DNA of 64,000 nucleotides from assembly GCF_016859125.1 (NCBI RefSeq), contig NZ_CP069338.1, forward strand, positions 7,751,501 through 7,815,500, read 5' to 3'. The position numbers were made by a program, and so were the translations under genes. Position 1 is the stretch's first letter; each line of letters begins with the position of its first letter. Positions 18,240-26,965 of the stretch are shown here, piece after piece. Under the pieces are notes generated by a model. That model did no database searches, was not told the DNA's origin, and worked only from the letters and a program-made list of their open reading frames with translations. This DNA is from Archangium violaceum. GTDB lineage: Bacteria > Myxococcota > Myxococcia > Myxococcales > Myxococcaceae.

Positions 18240-19649
18240 TCAAGCGCCGACGGCCACCGCGGCGGGCTGCTCCTGCTCCACGGGGGTGACGAGCGATTTC
18301 TTCTCCCAGGCCCTGCTCCGCCACCGGTACCAGAAGACGAGGCCGCGCGTCCATTCATCCGCCGCGATGGCCAGCCAGACGCCCGGCAGTCCCAGGTTCA
18401 GCTTGAAGACGAAGAGGTAGCCCAGCGACAGGCTGAGGCAGGCCATGGACAGGAAGCCCATGTAGACGGTGAACGTGGCATCTCCGGCGGCGCGCAGGGC
18501 GTTCACCAGCACGAGGTTGAAGGCCCGCCCGGTCTCGAGCACGAGGCTCAGGATGATGACCTGCGAGGTCAGCCGGATGATGTCGGCGTTGTCCGTGAAC
18601 ATCCCGACGAGCTGCTCGCGGAAGAGGATCGCGACCACATCCACCGCGAGGGTGATCAGTACGCTCCACTTCAGGCTTTGCAGGACCTGCCGGTACGCGT
18701 CTCCCGGGCGGCGTGCACCCACCAGGCGCCCGACGATGATGGACGTACCGATCCCGATCGCCAGGCTGAAGAGGAAGACATACTGGGAGATGGCCAGGGC
18801 GTACTGCCTGGACGCCAGGGCCGCGGTGCCCACGAAGGTCACGTAGTACAGGAACACCGTCTGGCAGACGTGGTACGTGACCTGCTCGCCGGCGGAAGGA
18901 ATGCCCACCTTGAGAATCTTGTGGATGTACTCCTTCGAGAACGTCACGTAGTCGCGGAGCACCATCCGGACTTCCATCACCAGGTAGAGCATCCAGACGA
19001 AGACGACGAGTGCGAGGGCACGGCTCATCACGGTGGAGATCGCGGCACCGGCCACCTCCATCCTCGGGAAGCCGAAGTGGCCGAAGATGAGCAGGTAGTT
19101 GCAGAGCACGTGGACCACGTTCATGCCCAGCGACACGTACATGGATTGCCTGGTGAATCCGTACGTGCGGAGCATGCTGGAGAAGACGTTGATGAGCGCC
19201 TGGATGAACAGGAATCCACCCGCGATTCCCATGTACGTCTGGGCATGAGCCAGCACCTGGCCCTGCAGGTTCATGTGGCTCAGGATCGCGTTGCCGAACA
19301 GCAACAGGCCCGCGCTGACGACGATGCCGAGCAGGAAGTTCAGCGTGATGGAGAGCGCGGTGATCCGGGCGGCCTCCTGCGCTCGCCGGGCGCCGATGTA
19401 CTGCGCGACGACGACGGAGGCCCCGTTGCTGATGACCTCCATGATGAGGATGCAGATGAAGATGTATTGATTGACCACACCTACCGCGGACACGGCATCG
19501 TCCGAGACGCCGCTGAGCATGAGCGTGTCCGCCGTGCCCATCAGCATGAACAGTAGGAACTCAAAAAAGATTGGCCAGGTCAGCCGGAAGAGCCCCAGAG
19601 GTGGTTGGCCCTGTGTCGACTGTCCCTCGTGCATCACCGCGATTTCCAC
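18240..19649 (-). CDS. MATE-family multidrug/sodium antiporter
   Basis: 469 residues with 12 predicted membrane segments, in two MatE halves (LTWPIFFEFLLFMLMGTADTLMLS and KVGIPSAGEQVTYHVCQTVF are the equivalent first helices). Such proteins export cationic drugs or metabolites in exchange for Na+ or H+. A GTG at 19649 with AGGAGA 4 nt upstream is the best start; an ATG five codons later is the alternative. It lies just upstream of the DMT transporter on the same strand. Confidence 0.87.
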   Translation of the reverse strand: MEIAVMHEGQSTQGQPPLGLFRLTWPIFFEFLLFMLMGTADTLMLSGVSDDAVSAVGVVNQYIFICILIMEVISNGASVVVAQYIGARRAQEAARITALSITLNFLLGIVVSAGLLLFGNAILSHMNLQGQVLAHAQTYMGIAGGFLFIQALINVFSSMLRTYGFTRQSMYVSLGMNVVHVLCNYLLIFGHFGFPRMEVAGAAISTVMSRALALVVFVWMLYLVMEVRMVLRDYVTFSKEYIHKILKVGIPSAGEQVTYHVCQTVFLYYVTFVGTAALASRQYALAISQYVFLFSLAIGIGTSIIVGRLVGARRPGDAYRQVLQSLKWSVLITLAVDVVAILFREQLVGMFTDNADIIRLTSQVIILSLVLETGRAFNLVLVNALRAAGDATFTVYMGFLSMACLSLSLGYLFVFKLNLGLPGVWLAIAADEWTRGLVFWYRWRSRAWEKKSLVTPVEQEQPAAVAVGA

Positions 19650-20116
19650 GTGCTCTCCTGCGCCTCGGAGCGACTTCGGCCTTGGGCCGGGCTGGTGTGG
19701 CCCCGGGGTCCATCTCAATCGGGCCGTGGCGTCTCTCATGACCGCTGTGCCGGCGTCGAGCAACTAACCGAGAAGGGGCCAGCCCGCTGCCTGTTCGATA
19801 CCGTTTTTTGGCGCGCGCAGGGAGAAAGTCTTCGTGACGTGCGAGGGATATTGATTGTTGCTCAAATGAGTTGGGCCTGGAGGCAACGCTTATTCACTCA
19901 AGGAGTGAGAACCAGTCCATCCGCCACGCAGTGCTCCACCGCTGCGCGGATGTCGGATTCCGCCACTCCCGTGGCTACACGGTGCGCATCGGGTAGGCGT
20001 GTCACATGGGGGGCGGTGGCTCTCCACCTCGTGGAACTGAGTGACGGGTCTCCGGGGGCCATACACCGGTTGTCCCGCTCTGTTCGCCTGATGCATCCGC
20101 ACATGGAGAGCCGACA
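19650..20116. other. 467-bp stretch with a gene remnant
   Basis: Upstream region of the MATE gene and of the plus-strand gene at 20117. The only recognisable content is the DUF2063 3'-end remnant at 19898-19981. The part around 19795-19880 is more AT-rich than its surroundings and may hold promoters, but no clear -35/-10 pair was found. Confidence 0.5.
19898..19981 (-). pseudogene. Broken duplicate of the 3' end of the DUF2063 (HvfC/BufC-like) gene
   Basis: On the minus strand this encodes VATGVAESDIRAAVEH, then CVADGLVLTP and a stop. The intact gene at 21129-21842 ends VATGVAESDIRAAVER, GLADGLVLTP, stop. Similarity stops abruptly on the 5' side, so only the last ~27 codons remain. The two copies flank the low-GC gene at 20117-20938. 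This looks like debris of a duplication or an insertion event. Confidence 0.7.
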
Positions 20117-20938
20117 ATGCGTGACTCCGCCTGGCTGTATCACCTCACCACCAGGAAAGTGGCCCTGCTCATCAAAGACCACGGGATGACCTCGGAGTTG
20201 ATGCGGAGCGGCCGTGCAGTGGCCCATCCACAGGGAGCCTTCGCGAAGGATCGAAGGGAAAGAGAGCCAAAATCAACAAATAACAAGCTGAAGGCCTATC
20301 TCTGCGACATCCTTTCGCGCGGCGTCTCGATGGATCAGATCCGGGAGGAAAAAGGTCAGTACCAGCCCTTCGTTTTCGAGCCACAAGGCAGCAACGAAGT
20401 CGATAATCCGAAGCTCGATGGCCTCGAGAAGGGGAAATTTCTCTCGTATGTTCGATTGCTGTTGCCCAATGAGGGACAGGTCAACAGAGCCAGGAGGCTT
20501 CGACTTGGCAGGGACCCGGAGGTTGAGAAGGCGGCAAAGGACATGCTCCTGAAGGACAAGAGCCATTTCCTGGTTCGTCTCGCCATTCAATACGTGGCAT
20601 GCCGATTCGATATCGAGGAGACCATCACGGCGAGCCACATCTACTTCCAGAAGCCAGAGTATGCAGCCTATTGCTACGATGACTACAAGAAAAAGCTCGG
20701 CGATGTGCCGATGGTGGTACTGCGGGTCCGCAAGGCGGACGTCTCGCTCCTGGTGGCTGACGATTCAGATTTTCGCGCCATGATGACCAGGCACAGGGTG
20801 GGAGCAGAGCTGATCCAGTTGATGGAAGCGCATGAAACAACGAAGGAACAACCTGGCTTCAAGGACCTGAACTATCGCTGCAACGCCAGCAACTGGATCC
20901 CATTGCTCTCGTGGGTCGATGGGGAAAATCAAGCATGA
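20117..20938 (+). CDS. Unknown protein, possible ADP-ribosyltransferase fold, probably acquired
   Basis: 273 residues from the ATG at 20117 (GGAGAG upstream). Base composition is clearly lower in GC than the neighbours. The start WLYHLTTRKVALLIKDHGM resembles the first strand-helix of ADP-ribosyltransferase-like proteins (DarT/Tpt1 type). The segment SHIYFQKPEYAAYCYDDY, then VPMVVLRVRKADVSLLVADD, resembles the later strands that pack the NAD site. A catalytic Glu cannot be assigned. It sits between an intact and a broken DUF2063 gene end. A toxin or defence role is possible but unproven. Confidence 0.5.
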   Translation: MRDSAWLYHLTTRKVALLIKDHGMTSELMRSGRAVAHPQGAFAKDRREREPKSTNNKLKAYLCDILSRGVSMDQIREEKGQYQPFVFEPQGSNEVDNPKLDGLEKGKFLSYVRLLLPNEGQVNRARRLRLGRDPEVEKAAKDMLLKDKSHFLVRLAIQYVACRFDIEETITASHIYFQKPEYAAYCYDDYKKKLGDVPMVVLRVRKADVSLLVADDSDFRAMMTRHRVGAELIQLMEAHETTKEQPGFKDLNYRCNASNWIPLLSWVDGENQA

Positions 20939-21128
20939 CAGGCCCTCTTCGGGAATCACCCCAATCGGCTCACCCCGCTGGCGTCATGATGGATGTCTTG
21001 CAGCGAAGCGAGCCCTGTGGGGAGCACGTCGATTCTGTCGCCGAGCACGCGCTGCGCCGGGCCGACCGGTTTCGTGGGGGAGCGGTTCGCATGTTCCGGC
21101 CCCGCTGCAGTCCGAAGACGTCATCCCT

Positions 21129-21842
21129 TCAGGGGGTGAGTACCAGACCATCCGCGAGGCCGCGTTCCACCGCGGCGCGGATGTCGGATTCCGCCACTCC
21201 CGTAGCCACAGCCACCTCGGCCGGCGTTAGCCCCTCCACCGCCATCTTCAGCGCCAGCAACGCCACGTCATCCGCGGCCATGTACAGGGTCACCAGGTCT
21301 CGCGGGTGGCGCCACAGCAGCGCCAGCTCCTCGCCCGGCCGTGGCTCTCCTTCCGCGCTACCTCGGACGAAGGGGCACAGCCGCCAGGAGTGCCGCAGCA
21401 CCGCGAGTGTGGGGTTGGGCGAGAGCCTCTCCACCGTCGCTGGCACCCGCTCCTCCGAGGCGTACACCGCGAAGTCCGTCCACTCGAAGCGCGCCAGCTC
21501 TGGCACCCACGCGGGAAGCCCACGTGCCGGCGCTTTGTCCGAGAGGAAGTCCGGGAAGTGCTCACCCAGCCGGTTGAGCTCGTAGTGCCGCGCGGGCCCG
21601 GTGGCGAAGTAACCCCGCACCAGTTCTTCCCAGGCGGCCTCGCCCACGCACCGACGCACCAATGGGAAGAGCTTCTCCACTCCGTCCACCACGTGGTGGC
21701 GGACGAAGCGCCCATACAGCGCCACCCGAGCGCGCGGTACCTCCCATCCGGGGTGCGCCGCGTACAGCCGCTCCAACCCCGCCGCCCCGGGCTCCGTCAG
21801 GTAGGTCCTCATGGACTCGAAGAAATGCTGAAGGCCTGGCAT
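21129..21842 (-). CDS. DUF2063 (HvfC/BufC-like) partner of the MNIO enzyme
   Basis: 237 residues from the ATG at 21842. The N-terminal half (LQHFFESMRTYLTEPGAAGLERLYAAHPGWE, then YGRFVRHHVVDGVEKLFPLVRR) follows the DUF2063 pattern. The C-terminal half ends in a helix-turn-helix-like ATGVAESDIRAAVE. Partner proteins of this type bind the precursor peptide and present it to the DUF692 enzyme. Start and stop overlap with the DUF692 gene (TGATG), so they are translated together. A truncated copy of its 3' end lies at 19898-19981. Confidence 0.82.
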   Translation of the reverse strand: MPGLQHFFESMRTYLTEPGAAGLERLYAAHPGWEVPRARVALYGRFVRHHVVDGVEKLFPLVRRCVGEAAWEELVRGYFATGPARHYELNRLGEHFPDFLSDKAPARGLPAWVPELARFEWTDFAVYASEERVPATVERLSPNPTLAVLRHSWRLCPFVRGSAEGEPRPGEELALLWRHPRDLVTLYMAADDVALLALKMAVEGLTPAEVAVATGVAESDIRAAVERGLADGLVLTP

Positions 21843-22690
21843 CACCGTTCCCCCAGCTCTCCGAGTACCGCACGCGCCCGGTCCGCCTCGTCCAGTACTG
21901 CCTCCATCGAGGGAATCTCCTGGTCCCATTCGATGAGTGTCGACACCGGACCGGTTCGCTCCAGGAGATACCGGTAGAGCGCCCACACCTCGTTGCGGAC
22001 GGTGGCTCCGTGGCTGTCGATGAGGATGTCTGGCAATTCTGTGTGACCGGCCAGATGGACCTGCACCACCCGCTCCAGCGGCAGCGCGTCCAGAAATGCC
22101 CTTGGGTCGTAGCCGTGGTTGCATGCGTTCACATACACGTTGTTCACGTCGAGCAGCAGACCGCAGTCGGCCTCCTCGACCACCGTCCGGAGGAAGGCGG
22201 CCTCGGACAGGGTGCTCCCGGGCATGCGTGCGTAGTAGGTGATGTTCTCCAGCAGGAAGGGTCGTTCCACCCTCGCCATCACCTCGCGGACCCGAGACAC
22301 CACGTGTTCCACCGCTTCCTCGGAAAAAGGGAGCGGTAGCAGGTCATGCAGGTACACCCCGCCCAGCCGCGCGTAGCACAGGTGGTCGGAGAAGAAGGGC
22401 GCGTCCACCCGCTCCACCAGAGCCGCGAGCCGGGTCAGGTAGTCCTCGTTCAGGGGCTCGGGCCCGCCGATGTCGAGTCCCACCCCGTGGGGAATCACCG
22501 GCCAGCGCTCGGCACAGGCGTCCAGCGCCCTCTGCGCGCGACCCCCCAGGGTGAGGAAGTTCTCGGAGACGAGCTCCACCCAATCGAGTGCTCGCTGGGT
22601 GCGAGGGAGTTGCTCATAGAAGTCCCGCCGGAGCCCGATGCCGGCTCCCAGCGGCTTCAATCCCTTTCTCTGTGCATGGCTCGCCGTCAT
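21842..22690 (-). CDS. DUF692 multinuclear non-haem iron oxygenase (MNIO), RiPP maturase
   Basis: 282 residues with a TIM-barrel metal site: FFSDHLCYARL, LLENITYYARM, LLLDVNNVYVNACNHGYD, QVHLAGH, ILIDSHG and IEWDQEIP match the conserved His/Asp/Glu/Asn ligands of the MbnB/TglH/BufB/HvfB family. These enzymes use iron and oxygen to convert Cys residues of a precursor (oxazolone-thioamide, thiooxazole and related products). Start at ATG 22690. It lies 20 bp downstream of a Cys-rich precursor gene and overlaps the DUF2063 partner gene. Confidence 0.9.
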   Translation of the reverse strand: MTASHAQRKGLKPLGAGIGLRRDFYEQLPRTQRALDWVELVSENFLTLGGRAQRALDACAERWPVIPHGVGLDIGGPEPLNEDYLTRLAALVERVDAPFFSDHLCYARLGGVYLHDLLPLPFSEEAVEHVVSRVREVMARVERPFLLENITYYARMPGSTLSEAAFLRTVVEEADCGLLLDVNNVYVNACNHGYDPRAFLDALPLERVVQVHLAGHTELPDILIDSHGATVRNEVWALYRYLLERTGPVSTLIEWDQEIPSMEAVLDEADRARAVLGELGER

Positions 22691-22710
22691 GAGGGCCTCC
22701 GAGAGACGGG

Positions 22711-22995
22711 CTACCTGCCACCCGCGCAGCTGTTCTCGCCGCAGCCTCCCAGGGAACCCTTCTCCGGAGTTGCGGCCTTCTGGGCGCCGCTGCAGGATCC
22801 TTCGCCGCACGAGGCCTCGCCGCCCTTCTGGGTGGCCTTGCCGCTGCAGGAGACCTCGCCGCTCGTGGTGCTACACGAGCCCTGCGCGCCCTTCTCCGTG
22901 CGAGGTGCCGCGGAACCACTGGCGGTCGCACACCCCGCCGCGAGCGAGCCGAGCGACAAGGTGCCGATGATCGTCGCTAATGCCTTGGTATTCAT
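22711..22995 (-). CDS. Cys-rich precursor peptide of the MNIO cluster (HvfA/bufferin-like)
   Basis: 94 residues. Residues 1-22 are a signal peptide ending LAAGC, possibly a lipoprotein site. The remainder is low-complexity G/S/E/K with six Cys at 41, 50, 63, 68, 85 and 90. The motif CGExSC occurs twice (63-68 and 85-90), comparable to the EGKCG repeats of HvfA. Bufferin- and HvfA-type peptides are exported after MNIO modification and bind copper or other metals. It is the first gene of precursor-DUF692-DUF2063. The exact class and modified Cys are not predictable here. Confidence 0.8.
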   Translation of the reverse strand: MNTKALATIIGTLSLGSLAAGCATASGSAAPRTEKGAQGSCSTTSGEVSCSGKATQKGGEASCGEGSCSGAQKAATPEKGSLGGCGENSCAGGR

Positions 22996-23081
22996 ATGTC
23001 AGTTCCTTTGGGGTGGTGAGACTGTGTTTGGGCAGAGAGAGGAGGATGGACGTGACGAACATTTCATGCGTCCCCGAATGA

Positions 23082-24005
23082 TCACTGATGCGCGTGAGCG
23101 CTAGCTCCCTTGCCTGATGCCCCGTTGCAGATGCCGCATGCGGGGACGAGATTGATGAGATTGTTCACGCAAATCTTTTCGGTTCGACTTTGGCCGTAGT
23201 ACATCACGCAAACTGACAGGAATGTCTCGCCGTACTCGGTGATCCTGTATCGGTCCTGTTTGGCTTGTGCGTTGATGTGCGCGAGCGGATCATTGGCTGT
23301 GGCGAGCGCGTTGACCCGCGTAGCCAGCCCCGACTGCCAATTCCCCCAGCTCCATCCTTTGGGAGTGATCGGCTGGATGTTGCCATTTTGCATGATGTTG
23401 TCCAGCTGCGTGGCCTTTCGGCCATGCGCGCCACTGCCAGCGTACTGATTGTGGAGTGTGTGTAGAGACTTCAGAATGGCCGGGCCTGGACGCGATTTGG
23501 GCTGGCGGTGATCAACTTCAATCAACTGCTCTGGGAGGACGATGCCGCAATAGTGGCACGGATAGGTCCACACGTTTTGGCTCTGCGTCAAATTGCCCGC
23601 GGCATTGACAAGGTTCACGGGTCGTGGCGCCCTCATGTATGCTGTTTGCCAGCCTGGGTGGTTTTTTACGTTGGAGTAGGTGTTGATGTATCCCGCCTCA
23701 AGACGGGTAAGTGTTGTGATGATGATGTCTTCCGGTACCCTTCCATGAACGTTTCCTGTCTGGTCTCTGAGGCAATACTCCCAGATGCTGTTGGTGTGAT
23801 GGCGAATCAGTGTCTTGCCATTTATCCGAGTCAGTCTCCCAGCTGTTCCGGATGCCGTTTGGCCTGACTTGCTGGAGTGACTCATGTTGTAACGGAGGAG
23901 AACATTCTGTGCGTTCGGCATGGGGTATATCCGTTGTTGGTTGAAGGTGTGCTGTGTTGATGTTTGGGACATGGAGCATTTCGTGCCCATGGAAACAGCA
24001 TACAT
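23082..24005 (-). CDS. HNH-like nuclease, candidate T6SS effector
   Basis: 307 residues if the ATG at 24005 is used; internal ATGs at 23990 and 23972 are alternatives. The HNH core is CHYCGIVLPEQLIEVDHRQPKSR plus NLVPACGICNGASG: two CxxC pairs for zinc around the DH catalytic motif. Base composition is much lower in GC than the neighbouring T6SS genes, with many Asn/Gln residues. It is the last gene after vgrG, PAAR-like and lectin genes, the usual place for a T6SS cargo effector. No obvious immunity gene follows; the next gene is the MNIO precursor. Effector role inferred from position. Confidence 0.65.
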   Translation of the reverse strand: MYAVSMGTKCSMSQTSTQHTFNQQRIYPMPNAQNVLLRYNMSHSSKSGQTASGTAGRLTRINGKTLIRHHTNSIWEYCLRDQTGNVHGRVPEDIIITTLTRLEAGYINTYSNVKNHPGWQTAYMRAPRPVNLVNAAGNLTQSQNVWTYPCHYCGIVLPEQLIEVDHRQPKSRPGPAILKSLHTLHNQYAGSGAHGRKATQLDNIMQNGNIQPITPKGWSWGNWQSGLATRVNALATANDPLAHINAQAKQDRYRITEYGETFLSVCVMYYGQSRTEKICVNNLINLVPACGICNGASGKGASAHAHQ

Positions 24006-24074
24006 CCCCACCGCTCCCCTGCGCCCCTATCCGCTCATGGGGTTGATCTGAATTCCGCCAGCCCCGATCTCTTG

Positions 24075-24632
24075 CTATTCGTTGGCTGGATTGGCTCTCT
24101 GCTGGGCCACGGTGGATGCCGTCGTCTGTGGAGCGCTGATGCGGAACCGCTGTTCGTCCTGTGATGTGCAGTTCGCCTGGATGAGTGAGTTGCCGGTAGT
24201 GGCGCCGCCCCCATGCGCTGCCATGCACTTGTCGCTGAGCTTGTTGCGGAGCTCCCGGTGGCCATCGGTGCCCCGCTCGCTCACGTGGAACACCTGACAT
24301 TCCGCGCCATTGCACGGCCGTTGGACGATCGGGGCTCCCTCCTCGCGGCTCCCATCTTTGACATCCACGCACTTGCCGCTCTGCTGGGAGATGATGTTGA
24401 AGAGCCGGTCCTCGGGATTTCCGACTGGCTTCAGGCTGAAGCCCTGGCCGGGTTGGAGCTGGAAGGGCGACAGGACGACCGCATCCTCATCCTTCCCCGC
24501 GGAGCCGCCAACGGTCAGCACCTGCTCGCTGTCCTTGAGCGTGATGGCGAGAGGCGGTTCTTCTGCTCGAGCTGCGGCACCCATTCCGAAGGTCGCGGCG
24601 GCAACCATGGCCATGCGCATCATTCGTTTCAT
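24075..24632 (-). CDS. Exported ricin-type beta-trefoil lectin domain protein
   Basis: 185 residues starting MKRMMRMAMVAAATFGMGAAARA, a clear signal peptide. The rest reads as a ricin-B-type trefoil (FNIISQQSGKCVDVKD, IVQRPCNGAECQVFHVSE, LSDKCMAAHGGG, QANCTSQDEQRFRI), which would bind carbohydrate. It lies between the PAAR-like gene and the HNH nuclease gene in the T6SS cluster. A Sec signal is unexpected for a T6SS cargo, so it may be a periplasmic accessory instead. Confidence 0.7.
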   Translation of the reverse strand: MKRMMRMAMVAAATFGMGAAARAEEPPLAITLKDSEQVLTVGGSAGKDEDAVVLSPFQLQPGQGFSLKPVGNPEDRLFNIISQQSGKCVDVKDGSREEGAPIVQRPCNGAECQVFHVSERGTDGHRELRNKLSDKCMAAHGGGATTGNSLIQANCTSQDEQRFRISAPQTTASTVAQQRANPANE

Positions 24633-24683
24633 CGTGTGTTCCTTGTCTCGTGAGGGGCAACGCACCTGGGAGGGAGAGCCACT

Positions 24684-25073
24684 TCAAGGCACTTCCACGG
24701 TGAGCTGGCCGGGCTGGATGATTTGGATGATGCCTCCCCAGGTGCACATCAGCCGGGACTGGTCGTCGAGGGCGGGAGCTCCTCCCACCACCACGGTGGG
24801 CGCGCCCACGACCCAGGGAGCTGGGGTCACCGGTATGCAAGGCATGGGGGTCGGCACGCCCAGGGCCGCGGTGGTCGCGGCGATTACCGTGGGGTTGAGC
24901 GGTGACATGCACATTCCAAACGGAGGAATGTTCGCCACGGGAGCATGGTCCTGGATGTTGGCCGCCGGGCTCCCACCAACGAGCACCCTCTTCACGGGCG
25001 GTACCACGAGCGGGGACGGCGTCATGCCAAAGCTGCACCGCATCATCGCGCCCATACAGACATGCCGAGCCAT
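24684..25073 (-). CDS. PAAR-like protein (DUF4280/DUF4150 type), T6SS spike tip
   Basis: 129 residues starting MARHVCMGAMMRCSFGM. The pattern of short GA.M.CSFG repeats, IPPFGMCMSPLNPT, TPMPCIPVTPAPWVVGAP and MCTWGGIIQI is that of PAAR-like DUF4280/DUF4150 proteins that cap VgrG. It lies 71 bp downstream of vgrG and carries no toxin extension, so it probably recruits a separate effector such as the downstream HNH protein. Confidence 0.78.
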   Translation of the reverse strand: MARHVCMGAMMRCSFGMTPSPLVVPPVKRVLVGGSPAANIQDHAPVANIPPFGMCMSPLNPTVIAATTAALGVPTPMPCIPVTPAPWVVGAPTVVVGGAPALDDQSRLMCTWGGIIQIIQPGQLTVEVP

Positions 25074-25144
25074 GAGTGCTTTCCTTTTCAGTGTTGGATT
25101 CACTTGTTTTTGAGAGAGGTTCCGCGCGCCGGTTGTGACACGCT

Positions 25145-26965
25145 TCAATCAGCAGTGTTCTTGGGGCGCTTGGGGTTCGCACCGCCTCCAGACAGCGCAC
25201 TGCCTCCCGAGTTGATCTTCACCAGCAATCCCTGGATGGAAACTCCGCTCGCATCGATGGTGATGAAATTGCCGGGCCCGGGCCCCTTGAGGGTAAGTCC
25301 GCTCGTGGCCTCGATGATCACCTTGGAGGATTTCAGGTGGACCTCCTCGCCTGCCTCCAACGCATGCCGCTTGTTCGCCTTCACCTGCAGGTCCTCGCCC
25401 ACGGTGAGGGATTGTCCCTGCTCGACACTCACGATCTGGTCCTTCTTCACCACCAGCGTGTCGTCGTTGCCCACCTCGCGCAGGCTGTCCTGCTCCACCG
25501 CGACCTTCATGTCCCGGCGGGCGTGCAGATACAACTCCTCCACGCCCTTCTTGTCCTCGAAGCGCAGCTCGTTGGGCTGCCCTTCGCCGGAAGGGGCGCC
25601 GCGGATCGTGCTCTTGGTCTGCTCGGCGGACAGGGGATAGGGCACCCGCTGCTCGGCGTTGTAGACCGAGCCGGTGATGATGGGCCGATCCGGATCCCCG
25701 TCCACGAACGTGACCAGGACCTCCTGGCCCACGTGGGGAAGGAAGAAGGTGCCCCAACCCTTGCCGGCCTGGCTCTGGGCCACCCGTATCCAGCAGGAGT
25801 CCCGGTCCTCCCGGTCCCAGGGGAAGCGCACCTTCACGCGGCCGTAGCTGTCCGTCCAGATATCCCTGGCACCCGACTCGCCCACCACCCGGGCGCTCTG
25901 TACGCCCGTCATCACGGGCCGAGGCGTCTCCCGGGGCGGACGGAAGGGCGTGGCGGCCGGGAATGCCTCGAAGCTGTTGGCGTACTGCTCCACCGTGGCC
26001 GAGTGGGAGACCCACCGCAGCACGTAGTCCCCATTGACGTCGTCGCGGTCATGTTCCGTCAGCGAGAAGCGGTGGCCGGGGATGAACCAGCGCACCCGGC
26101 TCTGGCCCCTCAGCGTCCGGGCTCGCACCTCGTGGGATTCCAGGCGCACCCGGCCGCGCTGCTCGCCCACGTGCTGCTGGGTGAAGTTCCCGGGGTACTC
26201 GTACTGCTCGAAGCGGGCCTGCTCGCCAGCGACCTTCGTGCGCAGTCGCGTCGAGGGCGTCACGAAGTAGTAGTCCCCCAGGGCATGGACATCGGGGACC
26301 ACCTGCTGCTCGAGCTCGCAGCCGGTCACGGCGTCGTCTGTCTTCACCGTGGATTGATGCCCCTGCACCCTCGCCACTCCCGGCCCGGGGCAGGGGGCGT
26401 GGGCGCCGGCATCGTCCGCCAGCACCAGTGTGTGCCGTGACTCCGAGTGCTCGAAGAAATAGAAGATGCCCTCGTCCTCCATGAGCCGGGAGACGAAGTC
26501 GAAGGTGGACTCCTGGTGCTGCACGCAGTACTCGCGAGGTGGGTAGCTGCGCTGGAGCTCCATCCGGAAGTCGGTGAAGCCGTGCTCGGTGAAGAGCTGC
26601 TCGAGGATCTGCGGTACCGTCTTGTCCTGGAAGATGCGGCTGTCTCGGGTGAGGGTGAGCAGCCACAGCCAGGGACGCAGCTCGGCGATGTACTTCGTGA
26701 AGTCCGGGTAGGTGCCGGCCTGGACGAAGCGGGTCACCACTCCGTGGAAGAAGCGTTCGCCACCGCGGACCAGGTCCAGGGTGATGGCGGCGTCCTTGCC
26801 CACCACCTGGGCGAAGTCCACGTCGCGCTGCTCGGAGCGCAGCTCCAGGGTGAAGTGGAAGGGCCGTGAGAGGGATTCCTCTCCATGGAAGCCGTGGAGC
26901 AGCAGCACGTCCTTGCCCAGGGGAGTGGTGAGGGACAGGTAGACGCGATCCTGGGTGTAGCTCAT
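25145..26965 (-). CDS. vgrG: T6SS spike protein VgrG (TssI)
   Basis: 606 residues from the ATG at 26965. The N-terminal gp27-like part starts DRVYLSLTTPLGKDVLLLHGFHGEE. The gp5 OB-fold follows (YGRVKVRFPWDRE, WGTFFLPHVGQEVLVTF, GDPDRPIITGSVYN), then a gp5 C-terminal repeat stalk (residues about 470-580, VEQDSLREVGNDDTLVVKKDQ-type repeats). No extra enzymatic domain is attached. It overlaps tssG by 4 bp and precedes the PAAR-like gene. Confidence 0.93.
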   Translation of the reverse strand: MSYTQDRVYLSLTTPLGKDVLLLHGFHGEESLSRPFHFTLELRSEQRDVDFAQVVGKDAAITLDLVRGGERFFHGVVTRFVQAGTYPDFTKYIAELRPWLWLLTLTRDSRIFQDKTVPQILEQLFTEHGFTDFRMELQRSYPPREYCVQHQESTFDFVSRLMEDEGIFYFFEHSESRHTLVLADDAGAHAPCPGPGVARVQGHQSTVKTDDAVTGCELEQQVVPDVHALGDYYFVTPSTRLRTKVAGEQARFEQYEYPGNFTQQHVGEQRGRVRLESHEVRARTLRGQSRVRWFIPGHRFSLTEHDRDDVNGDYVLRWVSHSATVEQYANSFEAFPAATPFRPPRETPRPVMTGVQSARVVGESGARDIWTDSYGRVKVRFPWDREDRDSCWIRVAQSQAGKGWGTFFLPHVGQEVLVTFVDGDPDRPIITGSVYNAEQRVPYPLSAEQTKSTIRGAPSGEGQPNELRFEDKKGVEELYLHARRDMKVAVEQDSLREVGNDDTLVVKKDQIVSVEQGQSLTVGEDLQVKANKRHALEAGEEVHLKSSKVIIEATSGLTLKGPGPGNFITIDASGVSIQGLLVKINSGGSALSGGGANPKRPKNTAD

